Below, piece after piece: positions 1 through 7,399 of a stretch of 11,429 nucleotides of DNA. Both the position numbers and the translations under genes were made by a program. The notes below the pieces were generated by a model. The model was not told the origin of the DNA. It was given only the letters and a program-made list of their open reading frames with translations, and ran no database searches. The first letter of the stretch is position 1; each line of letters opens with the position of its first letter. Source of the DNA: CAZFDE01 sp964517795 (GTDB lineage Bacteria; Planctomycetota; Phycisphaerae; Sedimentisphaerales; Anaerobacaceae); assembly GCA_964517795.1 (NCBI GenBank), contig CAZFDE010000081.1, positions 1 to 11,429 on the forward strand. The letters run 5' to 3'.

Positions 1-37
1 GGAAGCGCCAATCGGCGCCGATCCGCAGTAAACTCAG

Positions 38-41
38 GGAG
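38..41 (+). promoter_or_regulatory. Shine-Dalgarno that decides the response-regulator start
   Basis: A GGAG core lies 4 nt before the first ATG (46) and 7 nt before the second, adjacent ATG (49). The 7-nt spacing is the more usual one, so the second ATG is preferred. The two candidate proteins differ by a single methionine. Confidence 0.5.
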
Positions 42-48
42 ATAAATG

Positions 49-702
49 ATGAGTATTCGAATTATTCTGGCAGATGATCATCAAATTACGCGGCAGGGTC
101 TGATCGCACTGCTTGAAAACCAGGCGGATATCGAGGTCATTGCTGAGGCCGAACAAGGCCGTTCGGCCGTCGAATTGACCCGGGACAAACTGCCGGATAT
201 TGTGATTATGGATGTCAGTATGCCGGACCTCAACGGCATCGAGGCCACCCGCCAGATTAAGGCCGAATCGCCGGATATCAAGGTAATCGGATTATCGATG
301 CATTCGGATTCATTGTTCGTGACCGAAATGCTCAAAAGCGGCGCCAGCGGATATTTGCTGAAAGACTGTGCGTTTGACGAATTAGTTCAGGCGATCCGTG
401 CAGTCATGGACGGCAAAACCTATCTCAGTCCGGCAATCTCGGGCGTGGTGGTTGATGATTACCTGACGCGATTGTCGCACAAAGATTTTTCCAAAGATCA
501 CGTCCTCTCCGATCGCGAACGCGAAGTGCTGCAGTTATTGGCCGAGGGCAAGAGCACCAAGCAAATTGCGATGGAACTGCATATCTCTGTTAAGACCGTC
601 GAAACGCACCGCCGCCAGATCATGAACAAACTCGACATCCACAGTGTCGCCGAGCTGACCAAATACGCGGTTCGCAAAGGCCTGACCAGCCTGGAACCGT
701 AA
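49..702 (+). CDS. NarL/FixJ-family two-component response regulator
   Basis: This is a cytoplasmic DNA-binding response regulator, activated by phosphorylation from a partner histidine kinase. Counting from the upstream ATG at 46, an N-terminal receiver domain (about residues 4-120) shows the acidic pair D10-D11, the phospho-acceptor D56 in IVIMDVSMPDLNG, the switch residue S84 and the conserved K106 in GYLLKD. A linker leads to a LuxR-type helix-turn-helix (about 150-210) with the hallmark LSDREREVLQLLAEGKSTK and the recognition-helix stretch VKTVETHRRQIMNKL. The length of 217-218 aa is normal for the family, and the protein looks complete and functional. The partner kinase is not in the window. 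A possible end of an upstream gene (EAPIGADPQ then stop at 29-31) lies just ahead, but it is too short to identify. The regulon cannot be read from the sequence. The next gene is about 290 nt away, so co-transcription with it is not supported. Confidence 0.96.
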   Translation: MSIRIILADDHQITRQGLIALLENQADIEVIAEAEQGRSAVELTRDKLPDIVIMDVSMPDLNGIEATRQIKAESPDIKVIGLSMHSDSLFVTEMLKSGASGYLLKDCAFDELVQAIRAVMDGKTYLSPAISGVVVDDYLTRLSHKDFSKDHVLSDREREVLQLLAEGKSTKQIAMELHISVKTVETHRRQIMNKLDIHSVAELTKYAVRKGLTSLEP

Positions 703-994
703 CCATATCAAATCATTATGAGGATTTTGCCTATTTCCCTAACTTTCTTCCACTATTAACATGTGTTTTATGGATGAAATGCCTGATTAAGTGCAATCAT
801 CATTAAAGCGGATACAAAGGGAATAATCCACAGGTGGGCTTGATCAAATGGGGCCCGAAAACCGTAAAAATGGTGAGATTGGCATTTTGTTCGATTTTCA
901 TACCACTTCTTTGGGAACTGAATAAATGGATAAGTCGTATAAAAGTTAGCAAGGGACCGCGTTTTTTTCAGCACGGAATGGTGGAGGATTAATC

Positions 995-2776
995 ATGAAC
1001 CGGATTATCATAAACTTGATAATATGTATCGCGGTTTGCGGATGTATGCTTCCAACGGCAACCGTCGAAGCGGAATTCGAGGAATTGCTGATGGTCGAAC
1101 ATAACGCAGACGGCACACATGATTTAGCGGATATGAATGCCATTGAAGTGTTTAACGTGATCGCATATGGCGCGATCGGCGATGGGGTATCCGACGATAC
1201 CGCTGCGATCCAAAATGCGCTCAAAGCGGCCGAAGCGGTGGGCGGAACCGTGTATTTTCCGGCCGGCATATATCCAACCGCGTCCACACTGACGGTCAAA
1301 GCGGATCACGTCAAACTGCTGGGAGACGGTCCTGCTTCGATTATTCTCGGGGTTACAGACGGTATGAATGCGATCGAAATTACGGATTATGCCCATACAA
1401 CGGTGGATTCGGTTCGCGTCTCAAACTTAAAGATTATCGTCCCGCCGGATGGTATAGGTATTTATACACGTCGAACGTCCAACCTTTTGCTGGATGATGT
1501 TAAAGTCGATGGCGACGGCGTCGGGGATTACTGCGTGTATCTCGACCAGAACGGCCCGGCGCGTCTCGATCCCGGCAACATTCGCACCGTGATTCGCGAT
1601 TGTCGATTCTCCAATATCGCCAATGATCCAAACAATGCGGCCTTGTATATCGGCGAACGTGCCCACGCATTTTCCGTCGAGGATTCCACGATCTTCGGCA
1701 ACGGATCCAACACCGTCGATATATGGCTGGCCGGCACAACGACCAAAGGACGCCTGGCCGGGCTGGATCTGGAATTCGGCAATAAAGGGATATACTGGGA
1801 CAGCACCGGCAATATCTATGCCCTGACAATCGAGAATTGCACATTTGAATCGCATATCGAAAGTGAGATCGATCTGGCATCGGACAGTAAGACGATCTAT
1901 TACCTGACGATCGCCAACTGTGCATTTCAAAATGGCGGACTGACGGACGCAATCATCGAACTCAATAAGGCCCAAGGCGTATTTTTGGCGAATAATTTTT
2001 ACGGGTCTTCATGTGCTCATCCGTTTAAGGTGAAGATGACCGGCCGATCGGTGTTTGTGACCAATATCGGTACCTCGTCGACTATTATGGACCCAAACGG
2101 CAACTGGATGAGTATGGCGCCGGACGCCGAGGGGATGGTGCTTAATGATTCCGGGGGTGCTAATTTTATGGAGATCGATGCCGATATGATCAGTTGGCGC
2201 GAACGCGGCGGCACCGAATGGCGCCTGCGATACGATCAAGGCAGGGATGCCATGAAATGGATCCGGTTCCGGGATGCCGAGGGGCGTGTCGTAAACGAAA
2301 CCATGATGTACGTCACCGATACCAATCGCGTGGGGTTGATGGATCCCAGCCCGCAGGCCCTTTTAGATGTGGGCGGCGGGATTGCTGATCATATCGACGG
2401 TACGGGCGATTTGTTGGTCAAAGATGATCTGGAAGTGGATGGCGATACGTATATCGAGGGTAAAATGGCGTTGCGATCAATGACGATAACCGAGGTTGAT
2501 GCCGGCAATCCGGTCGATGTCAATTCGATTAGTATGCTCAAGATCGACACCGGTGATGGCGATGTAACCATCGGCGGATTGGCCAACGGTATCGATGGCC
2601 AAATACTGTATGTGGTCGTCGTTGATGCGGCCAACAATACGACCCTCAAGCACAATGCAAGCGGCAGCGCACAGCATCTATTTCTTTCCAGTGGAGAAGA
2701 TGAGGTTTTGGAAAATTCTTACGGCGGCTGGACGCTGATTTGCAATGGAACCCATTGGTTTGAAATAGACGATTAA
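995..2776 (+). CDS. Secreted pectate-lyase-3 type right-handed beta-helix protein with tail-fibre-like C-terminus
   Basis: This is a 593-aa exported protein. A strong GGAGG (983-987) sits 7 nt before the ATG. Residues 1-26 form a Sec signal peptide (hydrophobic core IIINLIICIAVCGC) with a likely signal peptidase I site after VEA. A lipobox reading at C17 is possible but weak. Residues about 50-115 carry the Pectate_lyase_3/GH28-like entry signature (YGAIGDGVSDDTAAIQ, then VYFPAGIY and VKLLGDG). Residues about 115-365 show repeated short beta-strand turns (LTIENCTFES, LTIANCAFQN), as in a parallel beta-helix. After about residue 380 the style changes: RVGLMDPSPQALLDVGGG resembles the VGIGTTSP-LDV motif of phage tail-spike proteins, and the end (GGWTLICNGTHWFEID) resembles tail-fibre tips. 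The role may be polysaccharide binding or cleavage at the cell surface. I cannot assign catalytic residues or a substrate. The 292 nt upstream hold no convincing promoter or gene. Confidence 0.85.
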   Translation: MNRIIINLIICIAVCGCMLPTATVEAEFEELLMVEHNADGTHDLADMNAIEVFNVIAYGAIGDGVSDDTAAIQNALKAAEAVGGTVYFPAGIYPTASTLTVKADHVKLLGDGPASIILGVTDGMNAIEITDYAHTTVDSVRVSNLKIIVPPDGIGIYTRRTSNLLLDDVKVDGDGVGDYCVYLDQNGPARLDPGNIRTVIRDCRFSNIANDPNNAALYIGERAHAFSVEDSTIFGNGSNTVDIWLAGTTTKGRLAGLDLEFGNKGIYWDSTGNIYALTIENCTFESHIESEIDLASDSKTIYYLTIANCAFQNGGLTDAIIELNKAQGVFLANNFYGSSCAHPFKVKMTGRSVFVTNIGTSSTIMDPNGNWMSMAPDAEGMVLNDSGGANFMEIDADMISWRERGGTEWRLRYDQGRDAMKWIRFRDAEGRVVNETMMYVTDTNRVGLMDPSPQALLDVGGGIADHIDGTGDLLVKDDLEVDGDTYIEGKMALRSMTITEVDAGNPVDVNSISMLKIDTGDGDVTIGGLANGIDGQILYVVVVDAANNTTLKHNASGSAQHLFLSSGEDEVLENSYGGWTLICNGTHWFEIDD

Positions 2777-2782
2777 AATCAA

Positions 2783-2800
2783 AAATCGGGGCGACAGGAC
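2783..2800 (+). repeat. 18-bp copy of the tRNA-Pro 3' end (att-like direct repeat, distal copy)
   Basis: AAATCGGGGCGACAGGAC here is identical, and in the same orientation, to 7305-7322. That second copy is the 3' end of tRNA-Pro plus 3 flanking bases. The match stops at 2783 and 2800; both flanks diverge. The two copies bracket a 4.5-kb segment on the side the tRNA 3' end faces. This is the geometry left by tRNA-targeting integrases, but no integrase is present. Confidence 0.45.
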
Positions 2801-2851
2801 CGCAGTGAAGCCAGAGTATCGCAAATCGAAAGCTTTCAGAAATAATCTAAT

Positions 2852-2870
2852 ATGATATCATACCATGGTA
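2852..2870. promoter_or_regulatory. Two abutting 10-bp palindromes, possible operator
   Basis: ATGATATCAT (2852-2861) and TACCATGGTA (2861-2870) are each perfect 10-bp palindromes and share one base. A further ATGGTA at 2871-2876 can pair with TACCAT at 2861-2866. Dyad symmetry of this kind between two genes could bind a dimeric regulator of the downstream aro cluster. No matching regulator is known here, and AT-rich short palindromes can arise by chance. Confidence 0.25.
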
Positions 2871-3095
2871 ATGGTACATAATGGGCTGGCGGAAAAATGA
2901 ATATCTTTTGGCCTGATACGCGAATACACCGACTGTCGGCCGTGCGAATCCTGAACATGCCGTGTCGAACCGGGCGTCTGTGTCAAATCTGGTCGGATCG
3001 GGCAAAAAGGGTCTGTTCAAAATATCAACTTTCAATTTCAACCCGAAAATGGTATCATGCAACCCGTTGTTTAATGTTAATAAGAGATATGGGAA

Positions 3096-4694
3096 ATGAA
3101 AATAATCATCACCGGACCCAAATGCAGCGGCAAAAGCACTGTCGGCTCAGAAGTCGCCCGACGGATACAAATCCCGTTTTATGAAACGGACGACTTTGTC
3201 GAAGCATTTTATGCGAAAAAACATCATCAGAATCTAAGCTGTTACGAAATATGTGAAGCTTTAGGCGAATCCGCATTTCGTCAGTTTGAAAAGGACGCGG
3301 TCAAACAGGCGGCGGAACTCGACTGGTGTATCGTATCTGTCGGCGGGGCCACATTGCTGGATGCCGATTCGAGAAAATTGCTCAGAGATAATTCACTCAT
3401 TGTATTGTTGAAAGCAGCGCCCTCGCTGCTGTGGCAAAGATTAGAAAATATGGGCAAATCCCGATATCTTCATCAACCCAATCCCAAAGACTATTTCCAG
3501 AATCTTGTCAGTATGAAAATGGAGGCGCTGGAGCCGTTTGCCGATATTGCAATCGATGTTTCCGATGAACAACAAATCCCGCAAAAACTTGTCGCCATGA
3601 TAGCAGACTATTTTGCGGTACGGTCCCAATCGCCAAATACAATTGGACAGATTATACGCGCAACAACGTTCGGCGAAAGCCACGGCCCGGCTGTCGGTGT
3701 GGTGCTGGACGGCTTAAAGCCGGGCATCGAGTTGAACACGGCGGATATCCAGGCCGAACTGGACAGGCGTCGTCCCGGACAGAGTCAAATTTCCACACCA
3801 AGAACCGAAACCGATAGCGTCAAGATCCTTTCGGGTGTATTCGAAGGTAAAACAACCGGTGCGCCGATCGCCATGGTGATCGAAAATCGTGACCAGGATT
3901 CCACAAAATACGATATCATCCGAGACCTTTTCCGGCCGGGACATGCCGATTTCACTTTCTGGAAAAAGTACGGCATAAGAGATCATCGCGGCGGGGGCAG
4001 GTCTTCGGGCAGAGAAACGGCGTCACGGGTGGCCTCGGGTGCGGTGGCCAAAAAGATACTCTCAGGCCGCGGAGTCAGTATCAAGGCCTACAGCATTGAA
4101 ATCGCAAATATCAAGGCCGAATCATATGATGAACAGGTTATCGAAAAGAATCCCGTCCGTTGTCCGGATCAATCAGCGGCAGAAAAAATGCAGCAGGCGA
4201 TCATCGATGCCCGCCAACAGGGTGATTCGGTCGGCGGGATCGTTGAGCTTAAAATTTCCGGTTTGCCGGCCGGTCTGGGGGACCCTGTGTTCGCCAAGCT
4301 CGATGCCAGACTGGCCGGGGCGATCTTTTCGCTGGGGGCGGTTAAAGCATTGGCCTTTGGCGACGGTTTCGAATCCGCACGGCGAAAAGGAAGTGAATTC
4401 AACGACCCGATGAAAGATAATCAATTTCTTAGCAATCATGCCGGCGGGGTGCTGGGGGGAATTTCAACAGGTCAGGATATCATTATAAAAGTGGCTGTCA
4501 AACCCACCCCTTCGATCGCCCGGGCCCAGGACACGGTCGATATACAAGGCCGTTCGAAGAAGATTAAAATCGAAGGACGCCATGATCCGTGTATCGTACC
4601 CCGAATTATCCCGGTGCTTGAATCCATGGCGGCGCTGGTGCTGCTCGATGCCTGGGAAATTCAAGAACGACTCAGGCCCGGCACAATAAATTAA
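3096..4694 (+). CDS. aroKC-like fusion: Bifunctional shikimate kinase-chorismate synthase fusion
   Basis: One 532-aa chain carries two shikimate-pathway enzymes. Residues 1-176 form a shikimate kinase (ATP-dependent 3-phosphorylation of shikimate): Walker A GPKCSGKST (7-15), substrate-side D32 after E30, R62 in GESAFRQFE, GGA at 83-85 and lid R123. Residues about 181-532 are a full-length chorismate synthase, which uses reduced FMN to convert EPSP to chorismate. It shows TTFGESHGPAVGVVLDG, RPGHADFTFWKKYGIRDHRG, RGGGRSSGRETASRVASG-type signatures, NHAGGVLGGISTGQ and GRHDPCIVPRIIPVLESM. The linker is very short, and the synthase start (NTIGQIIRATTFGESHG) matches where a free AroC would begin. 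The kinase half departs from the consensus at E30 (usually Asp), GGA (usually GGG) and K141 (usually Arg). The start has only a weak ribosome binding site. The stop is 35 nt before the next gene on the same strand, which suggests an operon. EPSP synthase, the step between the two activities, is not in the window. Confidence 0.93.
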   Translation: MKIIITGPKCSGKSTVGSEVARRIQIPFYETDDFVEAFYAKKHHQNLSCYEICEALGESAFRQFEKDAVKQAAELDWCIVSVGGATLLDADSRKLLRDNSLIVLLKAAPSLLWQRLENMGKSRYLHQPNPKDYFQNLVSMKMEALEPFADIAIDVSDEQQIPQKLVAMIADYFAVRSQSPNTIGQIIRATTFGESHGPAVGVVLDGLKPGIELNTADIQAELDRRRPGQSQISTPRTETDSVKILSGVFEGKTTGAPIAMVIENRDQDSTKYDIIRDLFRPGHADFTFWKKYGIRDHRGGGRSSGRETASRVASGAVAKKILSGRGVSIKAYSIEIANIKAESYDEQVIEKNPVRCPDQSAAEKMQQAIIDARQQGDSVGGIVELKISGLPAGLGDPVFAKLDARLAGAIFSLGAVKALAFGDGFESARRKGSEFNDPMKDNQFLSNHAGGVLGGISTGQDIIIKVAVKPTPSIARAQDTVDIQGRSKKIKIEGRHDPCIVPRIIPVLESMAALVLLDAWEIQERLRPGTIN

Positions 4695-4719
4695 TTGCTT
4701 CAGTGTGGTTTATTATTTT

Positions 4720-4724
4720 GGAGG
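4720..4724 (+). promoter_or_regulatory. Shine-Dalgarno fixing the start of the DUF4914-like gene
   Basis: GGAGG lies 5 nt before the ATG at 4730. An in-frame GTG at 4703 would add nine residues (MWFIILEES), but it has no ribosome binding site and lies almost against the stop of the previous gene. The ATG at 4730 is therefore the chosen start. Confidence 0.85.
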
Positions 4725-4729
4725 AATCC

Positions 4730-6622
4730 ATGAACGATAACATTAAAATACTGCAAAAAACAAATCTCTCACAAGAAATCAAAGAAATTTTTGTAAGTAG
4801 CCCTTCCTGTATTTTTCTCGACAGCAGAAATGAAATCCTGCATATGGCTATGGGGGGCAAACAAAACGGAATTTTCAACGTCAGTTATCATGTACCCGGT
4901 CTTGGTGAAGTTGTTGAAGCAACGGTTGCTAAATGCAAAAATGGGCTCTCGATAAACTATACTGAACCTTATATGAGACGACGTGATCCCGAATGTATGG
5001 CAGTGGCTGATCCTCGGCAAACGGATAAAGCCAGGTATGCTGATAAATATGGCGAACCTTTTGATTCTCTCAGATCAGAAACATTTGAATGGCTGAAAAC
5101 ACAGCATCTCGCTGTAATGTTTTTTGCACTGGGTGGTTTTGGTCCGCAGTCCGGACGTGGGGCAATGCTGATCGCGCCGCAAAATGCAGGCTTCTTTATT
5201 GGTGGGCTTGCAGACCTGCAGGGGATGATATCGACTAAAGAGATTCCCGATGGTTTCAAAATTTGCAGTATCATTTACCTGGCCCCCCCTTTTAGGCACA
5301 CTCATTTCCAGGGTAAGCAGGCGGTCATACATAATCGGCTCAATGATATGCATGAAGTATTTTCATATAACCTCTATCCGGGCCCAAGTGCAAAAAAAGG
5401 CGTTTACGGCGTCCTCCTTTCCCTAGGTGAAGATGAAGGTTGGCCTACTTTACATGGATCTACCGTTCAACTGGTGACCCCTTACGATAATGTAACCACC
5501 ATCATGCATGAAGGTGCAAGCGGTGGAGGAAAAAGTGAAATGCTCGAACATGTTCATCGCGAGGAAGACGGGCGTCTGTTGTTAGGCCTGAATACGGTAA
5601 CACAGGAAAAACGTCATCTGGTTTTGAATCAGGCCTGTCATCTCAGGCCGGTAACTGATGATATGGTAATGTGTTCAAGCGCAGAGTCTCAGACCGATTA
5701 CCTTCTTGCAAAAGATGCTGAGCAGGCTTGGTTTGTTCGCGTAAACCATATTCAGCAGTATGGCATTGACCCACACCTTGAAAAGCTAACGGTTCACCCC
5801 TCGGAACCTTTAATTTTTTTAAATCTCGATGGCATTGCAGGATCGACCTGCCTGATATGGGAACATACGCAAGACCAACCGGGCAAACCATGTCCTAATC
5901 CACGGGTGATTATGCCCAGGCGATTGGTGCCGGATGTGATTGACGGTGAGGTAGAGGTTATGGTTCGCAGTTTTGGTATCAGGACTCCCCCTTCGACCAG
6001 AGAAAATCCAAATTATGGGATTGCCGGTTTTTTGCATATACTACCGGCCAGCTTAGCTTGGTTGTGGAGGCTGGTGGCACCCCGAGGTCATGATAATCCC
6101 AGTATCACGGATACCTCAGGGATGACTAGTGAAGGCGTCGGATCGTATTGGCCGTTTGCAACCGGGCGAATCGTAGATCACGCCAATCTGTTACTTCGGC
6201 AAATTCAAAATACGCCCAAGGTACGTTATACGCTTACCCCTAATCAACATGTGGGAGCGTGGTGGGTAAGCTTTATGCCCCAATGGATTTCAAGGGAATA
6301 TCTGGCAAGGCGAGGGTATGCAAAGTTTTTACCTGAACAGCTTGTGCCAGCCCGTTGTCCTCTGCTGGGTTATACACTTAAATCCATGCAGATCGAAGGA
6401 ACCATGCTGCCAAAGTGGTTATTGCAGGTTGATGATCAATCGGAAGTGGGTGCCGAAGGTTACGATGCCGGAGCAGATATTCTCCATGAATTCTTTAGCC
6501 GTGAACTGCAAAAATTTTTACATCCTGACCTGGAACCTTTGGGTAAAGATATCATAACCTGTTGTCTTGATAACGGCAGCGCAGAGGATTATCAAAAACT
6601 TCTTTATGATGTTTATATATAA
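4730..6622 (+). CDS. DUF4914-like protein with HPr-kinase/PEPCK-type P-loop
   Basis: This 630-aa soluble protein has no signal peptide or membrane segments. From memory of the family it matches DUF4914, which is uncharacterised and about 630 aa long; I could not search to confirm. Visible landmarks are EPYMRRRDPECM near residue 82, APPFRHTHF and SYNLYPGPSAKKGVYGVLL in the middle, and a nucleotide-binding loop GASGGGKSE at 262-270, followed by VTDD at 308-311. The GxSGxGKSE form is that of HPr kinase/phosphorylase and, more loosely, PEP carboxykinase, and VTDD could supply the metal-binding aspartates. A kinase-like or phosphotransfer activity is therefore an inference. The C-terminal half has blocks that look strongly conserved (NLDGIAG, NPRVIMPRR, VAPRGHDNPSI, SEGVGSYWPFATGR). 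The gene follows the aro fusion by 35 nt with its own strong GGAGG and is probably co-transcribed with it. Function and substrate are unknown. Confidence 0.78.
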   Translation: MNDNIKILQKTNLSQEIKEIFVSSPSCIFLDSRNEILHMAMGGKQNGIFNVSYHVPGLGEVVEATVAKCKNGLSINYTEPYMRRRDPECMAVADPRQTDKARYADKYGEPFDSLRSETFEWLKTQHLAVMFFALGGFGPQSGRGAMLIAPQNAGFFIGGLADLQGMISTKEIPDGFKICSIIYLAPPFRHTHFQGKQAVIHNRLNDMHEVFSYNLYPGPSAKKGVYGVLLSLGEDEGWPTLHGSTVQLVTPYDNVTTIMHEGASGGGKSEMLEHVHREEDGRLLLGLNTVTQEKRHLVLNQACHLRPVTDDMVMCSSAESQTDYLLAKDAEQAWFVRVNHIQQYGIDPHLEKLTVHPSEPLIFLNLDGIAGSTCLIWEHTQDQPGKPCPNPRVIMPRRLVPDVIDGEVEVMVRSFGIRTPPSTRENPNYGIAGFLHILPASLAWLWRLVAPRGHDNPSITDTSGMTSEGVGSYWPFATGRIVDHANLLLRQIQNTPKVRYTLTPNQHVGAWWVSFMPQWISREYLARRGYAKFLPEQLVPARCPLLGYTLKSMQIEGTMLPKWLLQVDDQSEVGAEGYDAGADILHEFFSRELQKFLHPDLEPLGKDIITCCLDNGSAEDYQKLLYDVYI

Positions 6623-6700
6623 ACAAGTCAGTACCGATCTGAGAATTTATTTCTTCACGATATTGTTTTAAACATAAAAGAAATTTTAAGGTGACTTAGT

Positions 6701-7231
6701 GTGAAAAAAGCGGTATTCCTTGACCGGGACGGAACGATTATCGAAGATCGCGGCTATATCGCTTCGCTCGATGATGTTGTTTTTTACAACAATACCTTTG
6801 AGGCGTTATCTCGACTCCAGGATCATTATGCATTATTCATCGTCACCAATCAGTCCGGCATCGCCAAAGGATTGATCAGCACCAGTGACGTCAAAGCCGT
6901 CAATCGTCATATCCGCGAAACGTTGCATGATCAGAAAATCCGGATCACTGATATGTATGTCTGTCCGCATGAACGAAAGGATGGATGTCCATGTATCAAA
7001 CCCAACCCCTATTTTCTGAGAAAAGCGGCGGCAAAATACAATATTGATTTACGCCGGTCGTTCTGTATTGGCGATCATCCCTGCGATATCGAACTTGCCG
7101 AAAATACCGGCGGCCGGGGAATATATGTGCTTACCGGTCACGGCAGCAAACATGTAGATGAACTACCTGAAGGTGTAGAGATTGTTTGCAACATCAAGCA
7201 GGCCACCGAAAGAATCTTATCGGCCGGTTGA
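6701..7231 (+). CDS. gmhB: D,D-heptose 1,7-bisphosphate phosphatase-like HAD protein
   Basis: This is a 176-aa cytoplasmic HAD-superfamily phosphatase of the GmhB/HisB-N type. In GmhB it removes the 7-phosphate from D-glycero-D-manno-heptose 1,7-bisphosphate during synthesis of the lipopolysaccharide inner-core heptose precursor. Motif I is FLDRDGT with nucleophile D8 and acid/base D10. Motif II is VTNQSG (48-53). A structural zinc site is formed by C88, H90, C96 and C98 (CPHERKDGCPC), which is diagnostic of GmhB/HisB-N. Motif III lysine is K100 and motif IV is GDHPCDIE with D125 and D129. Length is normal. The start is GTG (6701), preceded by AAGGTG as ribosome binding site. The 78-nt gap after the DUF4914-like gene leaves co-transcription uncertain. 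No other heptose genes are nearby, so a histidinol-phosphatase or other sugar-bisphosphatase role cannot be excluded. Confidence 0.88.
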   Translation: MKKAVFLDRDGTIIEDRGYIASLDDVVFYNNTFEALSRLQDHYALFIVTNQSGIAKGLISTSDVKAVNRHIRETLHDQKIRITDMYVCPHERKDGCPCIKPNPYFLRKAAAKYNIDLRRSFCIGDHPCDIELAENTGGRGIYVLTGHGSKHVDELPEGVEIVCNIKQATERILSAG

Positions 7232-7263
7232 TCGTGAAGACCGGCAACTCCGTCAAATAAAGT

Positions 7264-7294
7264 AAAGTTTGGCAACTGGAGAAACCTTTTTTTT
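7264..7294 (+). terminator. Possible Rho-independent terminator after gmhB
   Basis: A weak, A/T-rich stem (AAAGTTT at 7264-7270 pairing with AAACCTTT at 7282-7289, one bulged C) closes over an 11-nt loop and runs into eight T residues (7287-7294). It lies 33 nt after the gmhB stop and just before the opposing tRNA. The stem is weak, so this call is tentative. Confidence 0.35.
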
Positions 7295-7304
7295 GACACG
7301 GCAC

Positions 7305-7322
7305 AAATCGGGGCGACAGGAC
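7305..7322 (+). repeat. tRNA-Pro 3' end copy of the 18-bp direct repeat
   Basis: This is identical to 2783-2800. It covers the acceptor 3' strand, the discriminator base and part of the T-stem of tRNA-Pro, plus three bases beyond the gene. Integrases often target exactly this part of tRNA genes. Confidence 0.45.
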
Positions 7323-7382
7323 TTGAACCTGCGACCTCATGACCCCCAGTCATGCGCGCTAGCCAAACTGCGCCACGCCCCG
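7308..7382 (-). tRNA. tRNA-Pro (anticodon GGG)
   Basis: Read on the minus strand, a 75-nt cloverleaf forms. The acceptor CGGGGCG pairs fully with CGCCCCG and the discriminator base is A. The D-stem is GCGC/GCGC, the anticodon stem is CATGA/TCATG with loop CTGGGGG (anticodon GGG, reading CCC and CCU proline codons), and the T-arm is GCAGG-TTCAAGT-CCTGT. No CCA is encoded; the gene is followed by TTT, so CCA must be added by nucleotidyltransferase. It converges with gmhB. Confidence 0.96.
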
Positions 7383-7399
7383 ATCGGAATCCGCAGGTT

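Larger units (their letters stand above)
2777..3095. other. 319-nt intergenic region
   Basis: No believable gene is seen here. Small reading frames on both strands have low-complexity, non-protein-like translations, and one merely runs into the start of the next gene out of frame. The region holds the 18-bp tRNA-Pro-end match and two abutting palindromes, listed separately. The downstream gene has only a weak AAGAGA (3082-3087) as ribosome binding site, and I see no strong sigma70 promoter. Confidence 0.6.

Noticed and set aside
1..31. Possible C-terminus of an upstream gene (EAPIGADPQ stop)
   Set aside because: Only nine codons are visible, so coding status and identity (for example a partner histidine kinase) cannot be supported.
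768..974. 68-aa minus-strand frame in the gap after the response regulator
   Set aside because: It has no ribosome binding site or family resemblance, and its composition is unconvincing.
2897..3184. 95-aa plus-strand frame before the aro fusion
   Set aside because: It overlaps the kinase domain out of frame, and its basic, cysteine-rich translation is not protein-like.
7223..7245. Terminator hairpin overlapping the gmhB stop (GCCGGT/ACCGGC)
   Set aside because: The 6-bp stem has an 11-nt loop and is not followed by a T-run; the site at 7264-7294 fits better.
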